Source of the DNA: Rhizobium anhuiense
GTDB taxonomy: Bacteria > Pseudomonadota > Alphaproteobacteria > Rhizobiales > Rhizobiaceae
DNA length: 64,000 nt
Direction: 5' to 3'
Assembly: GCF_003985145.1 (NCBI RefSeq)
Contig: NZ_ML133525.1
Location: 1 to 64,000 of the forward strand
A program made the translations under genes and the position numbers. This document shows positions 25,402-34,951 of this stretch, piece by piece; the stretch's first letter is position 1; each line of letters starts with the position of its first letter. Below the pieces are notes generated by a model. It saw only the letters and a list, made by a program, of their open reading frames with translations. It was not told the DNA's origin and searched no databases.

Positions 25402-26541
25402 ATGTTTTCGCTCAAGACCCTCAGCTACCGCATGCCGTCCGTCACCAGTCTCGCGCTCGTCGGCGCGATCGGCATCGGCGTTTCCGCGTGCTCGGAAGAG
25501 AAGGCTGAGGTCAAGCAAGTCGTCCGGCCGGTGAAGGTCGTCGAGATCGCCAAGGCCGGCGACACGCGCAAGCTCGATTATTCCGGCTCGGTCAAGGCGC
25601 GCACGGAGATGAACCTCGGTTTCCGCGTCGCCGGCAAGATCACCGAACGCCTCGTCGATATCGGCGACCGGGTGACACCGGGCGATGTTCTTGCCCGCGT
25701 CGACGCCACGGATTACCAGCTGGCGGTCAGGACGGCCGAAGCCAATCTCGCCGCGGCCGAAAGGGGTGTCGAAACCACCGATCTCGTCAACAAACGCGCC
25801 GAGCAGCTTTTCGACAAGAGTGTCGCCCCGAAGTCGCAGGTTGAACAGGCCTCACTCAGCCATGACCAGGCGATCTCGCAGCGCGATGCCGCCCTTTCGG
25901 CGCTCGACCAGGCGAAAAACCAGGTGAGCTACACCGAGCTCAAGGCCGGTCAGAACGGCATCGTCACCGCGATCAATGCCGATACCGGCCAGGTCGTCGG
26001 CTCCGGCACCGCCGTCGTCACCGTTGCCGTCGACGGCGAGAAGGAAGTGCAGATCGCGGTTCCGGAAAACGACATTGCCGAATTCAAGCCGGGCAAGACA
26101 GTCAAGGCCAGTTTCTGGGCCGACGACAGGCTGGTGCTCGACGGCAAGGTGCGGGAGGTTTCCGGTAGCGCCGACCAGCAATCGCGCACCTTTGCGGTTC
26201 GCGTGAGCTTGCCGAACGATCCGCAGGTGCTACTCGGCATGACGGCGACGATCGAGGCCAATGTCAGCAATGGCAACAGCTATGTCTCGATCCCGCTCAG
26301 CGCGCTCGCCGAGAAGGACGGCAAGAAGATGGTCTGGACCGTCGATCGCGATACGTCGACTGTGCATGGCCGCGACATCAAGGTCGCCGATTTCACCGGC
26401 GACGGCGTGCATGTGATCGAGGGCCTCGACAGCGGCGATCTCGTCGTTGCGGCCGGCACGCAGTTCATGAGCGAAAACCTGAAGGTGAAGGTGCCGGACC
26501 AGCAGTCGGCCCTGGCCGCCACGGACCAGACCGTCCGCTGA
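25402..26541 (+). CDS. RND efflux membrane-fusion lipoprotein
   Basis: This 379-residue periplasmic adaptor has an N-terminal signal ending in a lipobox-like GVSAC (Cys about residue 31). Lipoyl half-motifs (MNLGFRVAGKITERLVDIGDRV and the later YTELKAGQNGIVTAINADTGQVV, each a single recognisable segment) flank a helical hairpin rich in Ala, Glu and Gln. Beta-barrel and membrane-proximal parts follow. It should link the RND pump to an outer-membrane channel. ATG 25402 is chosen as the start of the signal sequence. The pump gene follows after 27 bp. Confidence 0.9.
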   Translation: MFSLKTLSYRMPSVTSLALVGAIGIGVSACSEEKAEVKQVVRPVKVVEIAKAGDTRKLDYSGSVKARTEMNLGFRVAGKITERLVDIGDRVTPGDVLARVDATDYQLAVRTAEANLAAAERGVETTDLVNKRAEQLFDKSVAPKSQVEQASLSHDQAISQRDAALSALDQAKNQVSYTELKAGQNGIVTAINADTGQVVGSGTAVVTVAVDGEKEVQIAVPENDIAEFKPGKTVKASFWADDRLVLDGKVREVSGSADQQSRTFAVRVSLPNDPQVLLGMTATIEANVSNGNSYVSIPLSALAEKDGKKMVWTVDRDTSTVHGRDIKVADFTGDGVHVIEGLDSGDLVVAAGTQFMSENLKVKVPDQQSALAATDQTVR

Positions 26542-26568
26542 TCGGGCCATAGGATAGGGAATAAGACC

Positions 26569-29500
26569 ATGGACGCCACCACCACCGAGAAGCGGCCCTT
26601 CAACCTGTCGCGCTGGGCAATCGGACATCCGAGCATCGCCCGCTTCCTCTTCGGGCTGATCATCATCACCGGCGTGCTCGGGCTGATGCGCATGGGCCAG
26701 CGCGAGGATCCCGAATTCACCTTCCGCGTCATGGTCGTTCAGGCGATCTGGCCGGGCGCTTCCATACAGGAGATGGAAGATCAGGTCGTCAACAAGATCG
26801 AGCGCAAGCTGCAGGAAACTCCGCATATCGACTGGGTCAAGTCCTATACGCGGGCGGGCAGTGCGATCATCACCCTGCAGGTCAAGGGCGATACGAATTC
26901 GAAGGATGTGGCGGACGCTTTCTACCAGGTGCGCAAGAAGGTCGGCGACATCTCCAGCGAGCTGCCGCAGGGCCTGCTCGGCCCCTATTTCAACGACGAG
27001 TTCGGCGACACGTTCATCACACTGCATTCGATCAGCGGCGACGGCTATTCCTATCCGGAACTGAAGAAATTCGCGATCCAGGCGCGCGACATGCTGCTGA
27101 CGACGCCGGGCGTCGAGAAGGCCGTGATCATCGGCGACCAGCCTGAGAAGATCTATATCGACGTCTCGTCCAAGGCGCTCGCCGAGCGCGGCCTGACGAT
27201 CCTCGATCTGCAGAATGCCATCAAGGGCCAGAACAATGTCGATCCGGCCGGCTCCGTCGATACCGGCTTGCGCTCGGTGCGCATATCCGTCGAAGGCGAC
27301 GTGAAGAAGGCGACCGATATTCGCGAGTTGCGCCTTCGCGCCGGCGGCCAGGTGACGCGGCTTGGCGATATCGCCACCGTCAGTTCCGGGCTCGAAGATC
27401 CCTATCAGCGCAAGTACCGTTTCAACGGCCACGAGAGCGTTCAGGTCGGCGTCGTCATGGCCAAGGGCTTCAACGTCACCGATGTCGGCAAGGATGTGGA
27501 GGCGACCTATCAGCGCTTCGAGGAGGCGCTGCCTTATGGCGTCTCGGTCGATCAGATCGCCAACCAGCCCGACGTGGTGACGGACGCGATCAGCGAATTC
27601 ATGCATGCGCTCGGCGAAGCCCTCGTCATCGTGCTGGTTGTCTCGTTCCTGTCGATCGGCTGGCGTTCGGGCCTCGTCATCGCCATCGCCATTCCTCTGG
27701 TGCTCGCAGCCACCTTCGCGCTGATGTACGAACTCGGCATCGACCTGCAGCGCATCTCGCTCGGCGCGCTGATCATCGCGCTCGGCCTGCTCGTCGACGA
27801 TGCGATGATCGTCGTCGAGATGATGGAGCGAAAGCTGGAGGAGGGGCTCGTCAAGATCGAAGCGGCGAGCTTCGCCTATTCCTCGACCGCCTTCCCGATG
27901 CTGACGGGTACGCTGATCACCACGGCCGGCTTCATCCCCGTCGGCTTTGCCGCATCGACGGCCGGCGAATATGTGCGGTCGCTGTTCTATGTGGTCGGTA
28001 TCGCGCTGGTGACCTCGTGGTTCGTCGCGGTCTACTTCACGCCGTGGCTCGGCTATATGATCCTCAAGCAGCGCCATCACGCCGGCGAGCATCACGATGC
28101 CTTCGACACCGGCTTCTATCGCCGGCTGCGCGGCACGGTCGGCTGGGCGGTGCGCCACCGGGTCATCGTGCTGCTTCTGACGCTCGGCACCTTCGTCACC
28201 AGCCTCTGGGCCTTCCAGTTCATCCCGCAGAATTTCTTCCCGCAGTCCTCGCGGCCGGAAATCCTCGTCGATCTCTGGCTGCCCGAGGGCACCAGCATCA
28301 AGGAAGTCGAGGTGCAGGCAAAGGCGCTCGAAGCCAAGATGATGGACGACCCCGACAAGAAGTTCATCGCCACCTATATCGGCGAAGGCGCGCCGCGTTT
28401 CTTCCTGCCGCTCGACCAGCAGCTGCGCAATCCGAACTTCGCCCAGTTGCTCGTCATGGCCAATGACGAACCGGCGCGCGAGCGGCTGATCACCAAGCTG
28501 CGGACGATCCTGGCGGAAGACTTCCCCGACATTCGCGGCAAGGTCGACCGCCTCTTCCTCGGCCCACCGACTGGCTGGCCCGTGCAAATGCGCGTCATGG
28601 GGCCGGACCGCGGGGAAGTCAGGGCGATCGCCGATCAGGTGAAGGCGCGTTTCCAGGCCAATCCGATGCTCGGCGCCATCCATGACGATTGGCTGGAGCA
28701 GGTGCCGGCGATGAAGTTGGTGATCGACCAGGATCGCGCCCGGGCACTCGGCGTCACTTCGCAGCGCGTTCGCCAGATGTTGCAGACTGCCATGTCGGGT
28801 GCGGCGCTCGATGATTTCCGCGACGGCGAGGAGACGGTCTCGATCGTCGCCCGCGAGCCGGATGCCAGCCGTTCGCTGCTGTCGGCGGTCAACTCTGTCT
28901 ATGTGCCGACGGACTTCGGCGGCTTCGTGCCGGTCTCGCAGGTCGCCAAGGTCGTGCCGGTCATGGAGCAGGGCATCGAATGGCGGCGCGACCGCCTGCC
29001 GACGATCACCGTGCGTGCGACGCTGCCCGACGATGTGCAGCCGAACGATGTGGTGATGAAGATGTATGCCGACATGAAGGACCTGCGCGACAGCCTGCCG
29101 GCCGGCTATAAAGTCGAGATCCAGGGCGGCGCCGAGGATGCGGCGGAAAGCCAGATGTCGATCGCCGCCAAGGCGCCGATCATGCTCGCCGTCATCATCG
29201 TGCTGCTGATGATACAGCTGCAGCATTTCGGCAAGGCGATGCTGGTGCTCGCCACCGGGCCGCTCGGCATTATCGGTGCGGCGGCGGCACTGCTGATCAG
29301 CGGCGCGCCCTTCGGCTTCGTGGCGATCCTCGGGGTCATCGCGCTGCTCGGCATCATCATGCGCAACTCGATCATCCTGGTCGACCAGATCGACCAGGAT
29401 ATCAAGGCCGGCATGCACCGGCAGGAGGCGATCGTCGGCGCGGCCGTGCGGCGTTTCCGGCCGATCATGCTGACGGCGCTGACCGCCGTGCTGGCGCTGA

Positions 29501-29715
29501 TCCCGATCTCGCGCGGCGTCTTCTGGGGTCCGCTCGCCTACGCGATGATGGGCGGCATCCTGGTTGCCACAGTGCTCACCATTCTGGTTCTGCCCGCCGG
29601 TTACGCCCTTTTCTTCGGCCGGGAGCCGAAGGCGAAGGACGAGCCAGGCCAGCATGCCGACGCCATCCAGGAAGAGGCGGATGACAGACATCCGCCGGCG
29701 TTGGCAGCAGAGTGA
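26569..29715 (+). CDS. RND-family multidrug efflux transporter
   Basis: This is a full-length (1048 residues) proton-driven inner-membrane pump of the AcrB/MexB superfamily. It has a first membrane helix near residues 28-45 (FLFGLIIITGVLGL), two large periplasmic loops, and the paired aspartates Asp410 and Asp411 in LGLLVDDAMIVVE that carry protons. The second half repeats the topology (LGVIALLGIIMRNSIILVDQ near 930). The substrate spectrum cannot be read. No TolC-like gene accompanies it, so the outer-membrane channel must come from elsewhere. Confidence 0.95.
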   Translation: MDATTTEKRPFNLSRWAIGHPSIARFLFGLIIITGVLGLMRMGQREDPEFTFRVMVVQAIWPGASIQEMEDQVVNKIERKLQETPHIDWVKSYTRAGSAIITLQVKGDTNSKDVADAFYQVRKKVGDISSELPQGLLGPYFNDEFGDTFITLHSISGDGYSYPELKKFAIQARDMLLTTPGVEKAVIIGDQPEKIYIDVSSKALAERGLTILDLQNAIKGQNNVDPAGSVDTGLRSVRISVEGDVKKATDIRELRLRAGGQVTRLGDIATVSSGLEDPYQRKYRFNGHESVQVGVVMAKGFNVTDVGKDVEATYQRFEEALPYGVSVDQIANQPDVVTDAISEFMHALGEALVIVLVVSFLSIGWRSGLVIAIAIPLVLAATFALMYELGIDLQRISLGALIIALGLLVDDAMIVVEMMERKLEEGLVKIEAASFAYSSTAFPMLTGTLITTAGFIPVGFAASTAGEYVRSLFYVVGIALVTSWFVAVYFTPWLGYMILKQRHHAGEHHDAFDTGFYRRLRGTVGWAVRHRVIVLLLTLGTFVTSLWAFQFIPQNFFPQSSRPEILVDLWLPEGTSIKEVEVQAKALEAKMMDDPDKKFIATYIGEGAPRFFLPLDQQLRNPNFAQLLVMANDEPARERLITKLRTILAEDFPDIRGKVDRLFLGPPTGWPVQMRVMGPDRGEVRAIADQVKARFQANPMLGAIHDDWLEQVPAMKLVIDQDRARALGVTSQRVRQMLQTAMSGAALDDFRDGEETVSIVAREPDASRSLLSAVNSVYVPTDFGGFVPVSQVAKVVPVMEQGIEWRRDRLPTITVRATLPDDVQPNDVVMKMYADMKDLRDSLPAGYKVEIQGGAEDAAESQMSIAAKAPIMLAVIIVLLMIQLQHFGKAMLVLATGPLGIIGAAAALLISGAPFGFVAILGVIALLGIIMRNSIILVDQIDQDIKAGMHRQEAIVGAAVRRFRPIMLTALTAVLALIPISRGVFWGPLAYAMMGGILVATVLTILVLPAGYALFFGREPKAKDEPGQHADAIQEEADDRHPPALAAE

Positions 29716-29717
29716 GG

Positions 29718-29744
29718 ACGGCGCGGCGAAAGCCGCGCCGTTTT
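29718..29744 (+). terminator. Intrinsic terminator of the RND operon
   Basis: ACGGCGCGGC pairs perfectly with GCCGCGCCGT around a GAAA tetraloop, followed by TTT. It starts two bases after the pump stop codon. The remaining 200 bp to the hexosaminidase gene shows no convincing gene or motif. Confidence 0.85.
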
Positions 29745-29949
29745 CCTTGCAGGCCCGCAGATCCCGACCAAGATGCACCGCTGTTGAACCCGTAGGGCCT
29801 GGTTGGAAGGCTTTGAACGGTTTTCATGCTGCAGCCCGCCCTGAACCTGCGCGCCGATTCCATTGCCGCCTCGAAAAAGCTAAGCTGCGAAAGCACGCCG
29901 GGAGTCCAGTCGCGATCCCGGTCACTCATCGACGGGGCAGGGCACGACC

Positions 29950-31860
29950 ATGGCCGATTACCATCTGGAAGCAAGCTGGAGCCCGATCGAGGGCAGCTTT
30001 GGGCGCTTGACCTTCACGCTGTTCAATCTTTCGGCCGAGCCGCTCTCCGGCTTCTCGCTGGCCTACACCTCGGAAACGCGCGTTGCCGACAAACATGTCT
30101 GCGATGGCGGCAGCCTCAAACAGCAGCTCGCGCATTTCCACGAATTCCTACCGAGCGACGGCCTGAGCGTGGCGCCCGGGGGGCGCTGGCGGTTCACCGT
30201 CGAGGGCCTGACCAGAGAGCCGAAACATGCGACATCAGGTATCAAATCGGCCTATCTGACACTTGGCGACGGGCGCCATGTTCCCGTCGGTTTCGGCGAT
30301 CTCATGCTCGAAGGCCGGGAAGGCGGCGTGGCGCCGCCGCTTCTGCCGCCGGGTCGGGCCGAGGAGCCCTATGCGCTGCTGCCCTGGCCGCTGGCTCTCG
30401 GGCTGAAGGCGGGAGAGCTGCCCGTCGTCCTTTATCCGGCCGAGCGGACGCGGCCCGATGCGGTCAAGGCGCTCTCCCTGGTTCTGGAACTCTACCAGCG
30501 GCTCTATCCGGCCGACAGCGTGCCGTTCTCCCTCAGTGCCGTCAAAGGCGGACGGGCCATTCGTTTCGTCACCGAATCCTCGATCGCCGCCTTTGCCTAT
30601 GAATTGCGTTTCACCGCGCATGAGATCGTTCTGTCGAGTGCCGATGCCGCTGGGCGGCAATACGGGCTGATCAGCCTGGCGCAGCTGCTGCATGGCGGCC
30701 GCGCCGATCGTGAGAGCTTCAAATTCCCCAATTTCGGCACGATCGCCGACCAGCCGCGTTATGACTGGCGCGGTTGTCATCTCGACGTGTCCAGGCAGTT
30801 TTATCCGGTGGCCGATATCATGAGGCTGATCGATATTCTCGCCTGGAACAAGCTCAACATCTTCCACTGGCATCTGACCGACGACGAAGCCTGGCGGCTG
30901 GAGATCAAGGCCTATCCCACACTGACGGAGATCGGCGCGCGGCGCGGGCCGGATGAAGTGCTCATGCCCCAGCTCGGCGACGGGGCGGAACCGCGCTCCG
31001 GCCATTACACCCAGGACGATGTCAGGCGGATCGTTGCGCATGCGGCCTCTCTGCACATCGAGGTGGTGCCGGAAATCGATATTCCCGGCCACAGCAGCGC
31101 GACGCTGCTGTCGCTACCTGCGCTTGTCGACGGGCAGGAGGCGCCGGACAGCTACCGCTCGGTGCAGGGTTATCCCAACAATGCCCTCAATCCGGCTGTC
31201 GAATTCACTTATGAATTCCTCGGCAAGGTGTTCGACGAGATGGTGGCGCTGTTTCCCAGCGAATATCTTCATATCGGCGGCGACGAAGTGGCGCAGGGTT
31301 CCTGGCTTTCCTCGCCGCTCTGCAAGGCATTGATGGAGCGGGAGAAACTTGCCGGCACCGCCGAGCTGCAATCCTATTTCCTGAAACGTATCAAAGCCAT
31401 GCTGTCGGAGCGTGGCAGGAAGCTCGCCGGCTGGAACGAGGTCTCGCATGGCGGCGGCGTCGAGCGCGACGGCACGCTGCTGATGGCCTGGGAAAAGCCT
31501 GCCGTCGGCATCGAGCTGGCACAGGAAGGCTACGACGTGGTGATGACGCCGGGCCAGGCCTATTATCTCGACATGGCGCAGGCCGAAGCCTGGGCCGAAC
31601 CCGGCGCGGGCTGGGCGGGGTTCAGCCCGCCGGAACACACCTATGCTTATGAGGCCGAGGGCGAGCTGCCGGAGGCGCTGCAGCAGAAGATGCGCGGCAT
31701 CCAGGCCTGCATCTGGACCGAGAACTTCCTGTCCCGCGCCTATTTCAACCGGCTGGCTTTTCCGCGCCTTCCGGCCGTTGCCGAGGCTGCCTGGACGCCT
31801 TTGGCGCGCAAGGACTGGGATCGGTTCGCAGCGATCGTGCGGATGTGGCCGGTGCTTTAG
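29950..31860 (+). CDS. Beta-N-acetylhexosaminidase, family GH20
   Basis: This enzyme removes terminal beta-linked GlcNAc or GalNAc by substrate-assisted catalysis. A non-catalytic N-terminal region (about residues 1-150) precedes a GH20b-type domain and the TIM barrel, which begins near YDWRGCHLDVSRQF (residue 275). The catalytic pair is Asp445-Glu446 in HIGGDEV, and the barrel contains LNIFHWHLTDDEAWRLEI near 300. There is no signal peptide, so it should act in the cytoplasm on imported chitobiose-like or peptidoglycan-derived sugars. A ROK kinase gene converges 14 bp away, consistent with phosphorylation of released GlcNAc. Confidence 0.93.
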   Translation: MADYHLEASWSPIEGSFGRLTFTLFNLSAEPLSGFSLAYTSETRVADKHVCDGGSLKQQLAHFHEFLPSDGLSVAPGGRWRFTVEGLTREPKHATSGIKSAYLTLGDGRHVPVGFGDLMLEGREGGVAPPLLPPGRAEEPYALLPWPLALGLKAGELPVVLYPAERTRPDAVKALSLVLELYQRLYPADSVPFSLSAVKGGRAIRFVTESSIAAFAYELRFTAHEIVLSSADAAGRQYGLISLAQLLHGGRADRESFKFPNFGTIADQPRYDWRGCHLDVSRQFYPVADIMRLIDILAWNKLNIFHWHLTDDEAWRLEIKAYPTLTEIGARRGPDEVLMPQLGDGAEPRSGHYTQDDVRRIVAHAASLHIEVVPEIDIPGHSSATLLSLPALVDGQEAPDSYRSVQGYPNNALNPAVEFTYEFLGKVFDEMVALFPSEYLHIGGDEVAQGSWLSSPLCKALMEREKLAGTAELQSYFLKRIKAMLSERGRKLAGWNEVSHGGGVERDGTLLMAWEKPAVGIELAQEGYDVVMTPGQAYYLDMAQAEAWAEPGAGWAGFSPPEHTYAYEAEGELPEALQQKMRGIQACIWTENFLSRAYFNRLAFPRLPAVAEAAWTPLARKDWDRFAAIVRMWPVL

Positions 31861-31874
31861 GGAGTCCTCTGGAT

Positions 31875-32786
31875 TTAGGCCGCCTCGGCCTTCAACCCCA
31901 GCAGGGCTGCGCCGATCAGGCCGGGCTCGATGCGGCATTCGCTGCGCACCACCAGCGGGCGCTCGAACTTGCGCAGGATGCGGGCGCGCACGGCGTGGTC
32001 GAGTTCAGCCAGCAGCGGCTCGACATTGGAAAGCCCGCCGCCGACCGGGACGATGGTCGCGCCGGTGATGTTGATCGTCAGCGCCAAGGGCGAGGCGACG
32101 AGATCGACATAGACGTCGATCGTGCGTGTCGCCTTCTCCTCGCCATGCTGCCACTGGGCGATGATCTCCTCACTGGAAAGGTCGAGATTGTGCAGCGTCT
32201 GATGCAGCCGCTCCAGGCCGCGAGCGCCGCCGACGGTGTCGACGCAGCCCTTCTGGCCGCAGCCGCAGGCATAGGCGGGAATGGCGACGGGTGGATTGCC
32301 GGCTGCGGATGCGATGATCGGCCCGTGACCCCATTCGCCGGCAAAACCGCCGGCCTCATTGACGAGGCGTCCGTCGGCAACCAGGCCGCCGCCGACGCCG
32401 GTGCCGAGGATGGCGCCGAAGACGATGCGGTGGCCGCGGCCGGCGCCGAGGCCGGCTTCGGCCATGGCGAAACAGTCGGCGTCGTTGGCAATCAGCACCG
32501 GCAGGCCGAGCTCGGTTTCGAGGTCGGCCGCGAGCGTGCGGCCGTGAATGCAGGGAATGTTGGCGCAGATCAGGCGCTGGGTATCGGGATCGACGACGCC
32601 GGCGATGGAAAGCGCGATGCGGCTCGGCCGTTCGCCGGTTTCAGCGATAATGTCGCGCAGGGTCTCGACGAAAGCGGCGAAATCATCCTTCGGCGTCGGG
32701 CGGCGGCCGAGGGGAACGATGTCTGTCTCGGAGCGGGCGATGCCCCCTTTGATGGCGGTGCCGCCGATGTCGAATGAAATGATCAT
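31875..32786 (-). CDS. ROK-family sugar kinase, probably N-acetylglucosamine kinase
   Basis: This 303-residue kinase has the ATP phosphate loop FDIGGTAIKGG at the N-terminus. The sugar segment contains the ExGH-like EWGHGP near residue 155. The ROK zinc site CGCGQKGCVDT is near 180. Proteins of this size with that zinc motif include NagK and related hexose kinases. It converges on the GH20 gene, which would release GlcNAc, so NagK activity is favoured over glucokinase or fructokinase but not proven. Confidence 0.85.
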   Translation of the reverse strand: MIISFDIGGTAIKGGIARSETDIVPLGRRPTPKDDFAAFVETLRDIIAETGERPSRIALSIAGVVDPDTQRLICANIPCIHGRTLAADLETELGLPVLIANDADCFAMAEAGLGAGRGHRIVFGAILGTGVGGGLVADGRLVNEAGGFAGEWGHGPIIASAAGNPPVAIPAYACGCGQKGCVDTVGGARGLERLHQTLHNLDLSSEEIIAQWQHGEEKATRTIDVYVDLVASPLALTINITGATIVPVGGGLSNVEPLLAELDHAVRARILRKFERPLVVRSECRIEPGLIGAALLGLKAEAA

Positions 32787-33131
32787 TGCACTCTGCCGTT
32801 TCTCTGGTCTCCGCGTCTGCTTGCATTGTTGGCGGGGAATTTCAAGCGCTCATTCGGCGGCGGTGTTGGCTGCTTCAGGGGCGTGCCGTGTGGCACCCCG
32901 CTGTTCTGTCGGATATCTCGCCCACGGGTGGGGCGATTGGATAGCCGGGATCGGCTCCGATCGCAGCTACAATTTCTAACCCGCAAGTCATTCAATTGGC
33001 ATATTGCATCGCCAGAATCCGGCCCTACACTTTCATCAACCGCCGGATCCACGATCATCGATACGAGAGAAAACAGTACCATCCGAAGACCACGTCCCAA
33101 AGGCCGCCGCCTCTCATCCATTTTACGGCAG
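32787..33131. other. Intergenic region between ROK kinase and exoD
   Basis: About 345 bases without a convincing gene upstream of the first in-frame ATG of exoD. It should hold the leftward kinase promoter and the rightward exoD promoter. The final 70 bases are in frame with exoD and encode arginine-rich sequence resembling the N-terminus of other ExoD proteins, so part of this may be translated from a non-ATG start. No other motif stands out. Confidence 0.5.
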
Positions 33132-33701
33132 ATGGCCGCCGACCAGAGCCGTGAGCGGATCTCGATCGGTGATCTATTCGACACGATGGGCGACAGGGCG
33201 ATCAGCGCGTTGATGCTGATCTTCGCGCTGCCGAACGCCTTTCCCACGCCGCCCGGCACTTCGGCCGTGCTCGGCGCGCCATTGGTCTTCCTGGCCGCGC
33301 AATTGACCTTCGGGCTGAAACCCTGGCTGCCGAGGGTGATTGCCGACCGTTCGATGCGGCGGGAGGATTTCGAGAATATCGTCGGCCGCATTCACCGCTG
33401 GCTCGCCTGGGCCGAGCGCATGCTGAAGCCGAGGCTTGCGATCTTTGCCGAGCCGCCGGCGGAATATCTCGCCGGGGCCGCATGCCTGCTGCTGTCGATC
33501 GTGCTGCTGCTGCCGGTCCCGCTCGGCAACATCCTGCCGGCGATCACGATCTCGGTCTTCGCTTTCGGCATATTGGGCCGTGACGGTCTCTTCGCGCTCA
33601 TCGGCTTCGTGATGACGGCCGTGTCGCTCGTCATCGCCGGCGGGGTGATCTACGGGCTGGTGAAGGCGGCGATCTATCTCGTCGTGCAATGGTTCGCCTG
33701 A
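33132..33701 (+). CDS. exoD: ExoD-like exopolysaccharide synthesis membrane protein
   Basis: This is an integral membrane protein of the ExoD family, required in S. meliloti for normal exopolysaccharide production and alkali tolerance. The signature FALPNAFPTPPGTSAVLGAPLVFLA is present as a continuous hydrophobic segment, here noted around residues 34-58. Further membrane helices follow near 115-140 and 150-185. The first in-frame ATG is 33132. The frame is open further up, and the preceding residues RRLSSILRQ look family-like, yet there is no ATG, GTG or TTG there with a ribosome site. The real start may be non-canonical (an ATC at 33080 follows GAGAG). Confidence 0.78.
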   Translation: MAADQSRERISIGDLFDTMGDRAISALMLIFALPNAFPTPPGTSAVLGAPLVFLAAQLTFGLKPWLPRVIADRSMRREDFENIVGRIHRWLAWAERMLKPRLAIFAEPPAEYLAGAACLLLSIVLLLPVPLGNILPAITISVFAFGILGRDGLFALIGFVMTAVSLVIAGGVIYGLVKAAIYLVVQWFA

Positions 33702-33895
33702 GTGAGGTTTGGCTAAGTGCGGGTTGCCTAAGCGGGGTTGCATGAGCGGAGTTTGCATCGGGGATAGCGGTTATTTGGCGGGGCTCTTTGCAACAGGCTC
33801 GACATTTGCCGGAATTTTGTTTTGATCTGGCGCGATACAAATTCAAATCATGTTCGGCGGCGGCACGCCGGCTCACTTTGCGCGGTAGGCATTAA

Positions 33896-34849
33896 ATGGC
33901 AAAAAGATCAGAGACCCCTGCACGGCTCGACGATGCGGCTCGGGCTGGCTGGCTCTATTACGTCGCCGGGCGCACGCAGGATGAAATCGCCGCTGCGATG
34001 GGCATCTCGCGGCAATCGGCGCAGCGGCTGGTGTCGCTGGCGGTCGCCGAGCGCCTGATCAAGGTGCGGCTCGATCATCCGATCGCCGCCTGCCTGGAAC
34101 TCGGCAGTCAGTTGCGCCGGAAATTCGGGCTGAAACATGTTGAGGTGGTGCCGAGTGATCCCGCGTCGTCATCGACGACGGTCGGTATCGCCGAGGCGGC
34201 GGCCGCCGAGATCGAGCGGTGGCTGAAACGGCCGGAGCCAATCGTCCTCGCCATCGGCACCGGCCGCACGCTGAAAGCGGCCGTCGACCAACTGCCGGCG
34301 ATCGAATGTCCGAATCACCGCATCGTTTCGCTGACCGGCAATATCGCCCCGGACGGGTCGGCGGCCTATTACAACGTCATCTTCAGCATGGCCGATGCGG
34401 TGAAGGCGCGGCACTATCCGATGCCGTTGCCGGTGCTCGTCACCTCGGCGGAGGAACGGGAGCTGCTGCACGGCCAGCAACTGGTGCGTTCGACGCTCGA
34501 CATGAGTGCGCAAGCCGATGTTACCTTCGTCGGCATCGGCGAACTCGGCATCGACGGGCCGCTCTGCGTCGACGGTTTTCTCGAGAAGGACGAGATGATG
34601 GAGCTGATGCGCGGCGGCGCGGTCGGCGAGATCTGCGGCTGGATCTTCGATGTCGACGGCAGGTTGCTCGACAACCCGATCAACGAGCGCGTCGCGTCGG
34701 CGCCGATCCCGTCCCGCGACGCGTCGATCGTCATTGGACTGGCCAAGGGCAAGCGCAAATTCAAGGCGATCAGGGCTGCCATTGTCGGCCATCAAATCAA
34801 TGCTCTGATCACCGATGAAGAAACTGCTGAGTTTTTGCTCAGGAATTGA
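33896..34849 (+). CDS. smoC: SorC/DeoR-type sugar-responsive regulator of the polyol operon
   Basis: This 317-residue regulator has an N-terminal HTH (TQDEIAAAMGISRQSAQRLV near residues 28-47). A large sugar-phosphate-binding domain follows, with VLAIGTGRTLKAAVDQLP near 120, VTFVGIGELG and the C-terminal INALITDEETAEFLL. It lies immediately upstream of the sorbitol/mannitol importer genes as in other rhizobia, where the homologue is named smoC. Its final codons lie inside the inverted repeat 34832-34856. TGAGCA half-sites there and at 34952-34970 are probable binding sites. The effector is presumably a polyol or polyol phosphate. Confidence 0.85.
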   Translation: MAKRSETPARLDDAARAGWLYYVAGRTQDEIAAAMGISRQSAQRLVSLAVAERLIKVRLDHPIAACLELGSQLRRKFGLKHVEVVPSDPASSSTTVGIAEAAAAEIERWLKRPEPIVLAIGTGRTLKAAVDQLPAIECPNHRIVSLTGNIAPDGSAAYYNVIFSMADAVKARHYPMPLPVLVTSAEERELLHGQQLVRSTLDMSAQADVTFVGIGELGIDGPLCVDGFLEKDEMMELMRGGAVGEICGWIFDVDGRLLDNPINERVASAPIPSRDASIVIGLAKGKRKFKAIRAAIVGHQINALITDEETAEFLLRN

Positions 34850-34856
34850 GCAAAAA
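34832..34856. repeat. Inverted repeat over the smoC stop codon
   Basis: TTTTTGCTCA and TGAGCAAAAA are perfect 10-bp arms with a 5-base centre. The TGA of the right arm is the smoC stop codon. There is no downstream T-tract. The TGAGCA half-sites recur at 34952-34970, so this may be an upstream operator. Confidence 0.5.
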
Positions 34857-34916
34857 ATATTCTAGTTAAATCAATGAGATGACTATCGCCTTCGGCATCG
34901 CAGCAACGATTGCCGA

Positions 34917-34945
34917 TTGACATTCTTTGTTGATTGTTGAGTAAT
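34917..34945 (+). promoter_or_regulatory. Candidate promoter of the smoE operon
   Basis: A consensus TTGACA (34917-34922) and AGTAAT (34940-34945) have optimal 17-base spacing. Predicted transcription would begin about 34952, at the start of the candidate operator. Confidence 0.55.
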
Positions 34946-34951
34946 TGCCCA

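Noticed and set aside
26230..29778. A 1182-codon open frame opposite the RND pump gene.
   Set aside because: It is a mirror of a GC-rich coding strand. Its product is His/Asp/Arg/Gln-rich with no domain, and the pump on the other strand is unmistakable.
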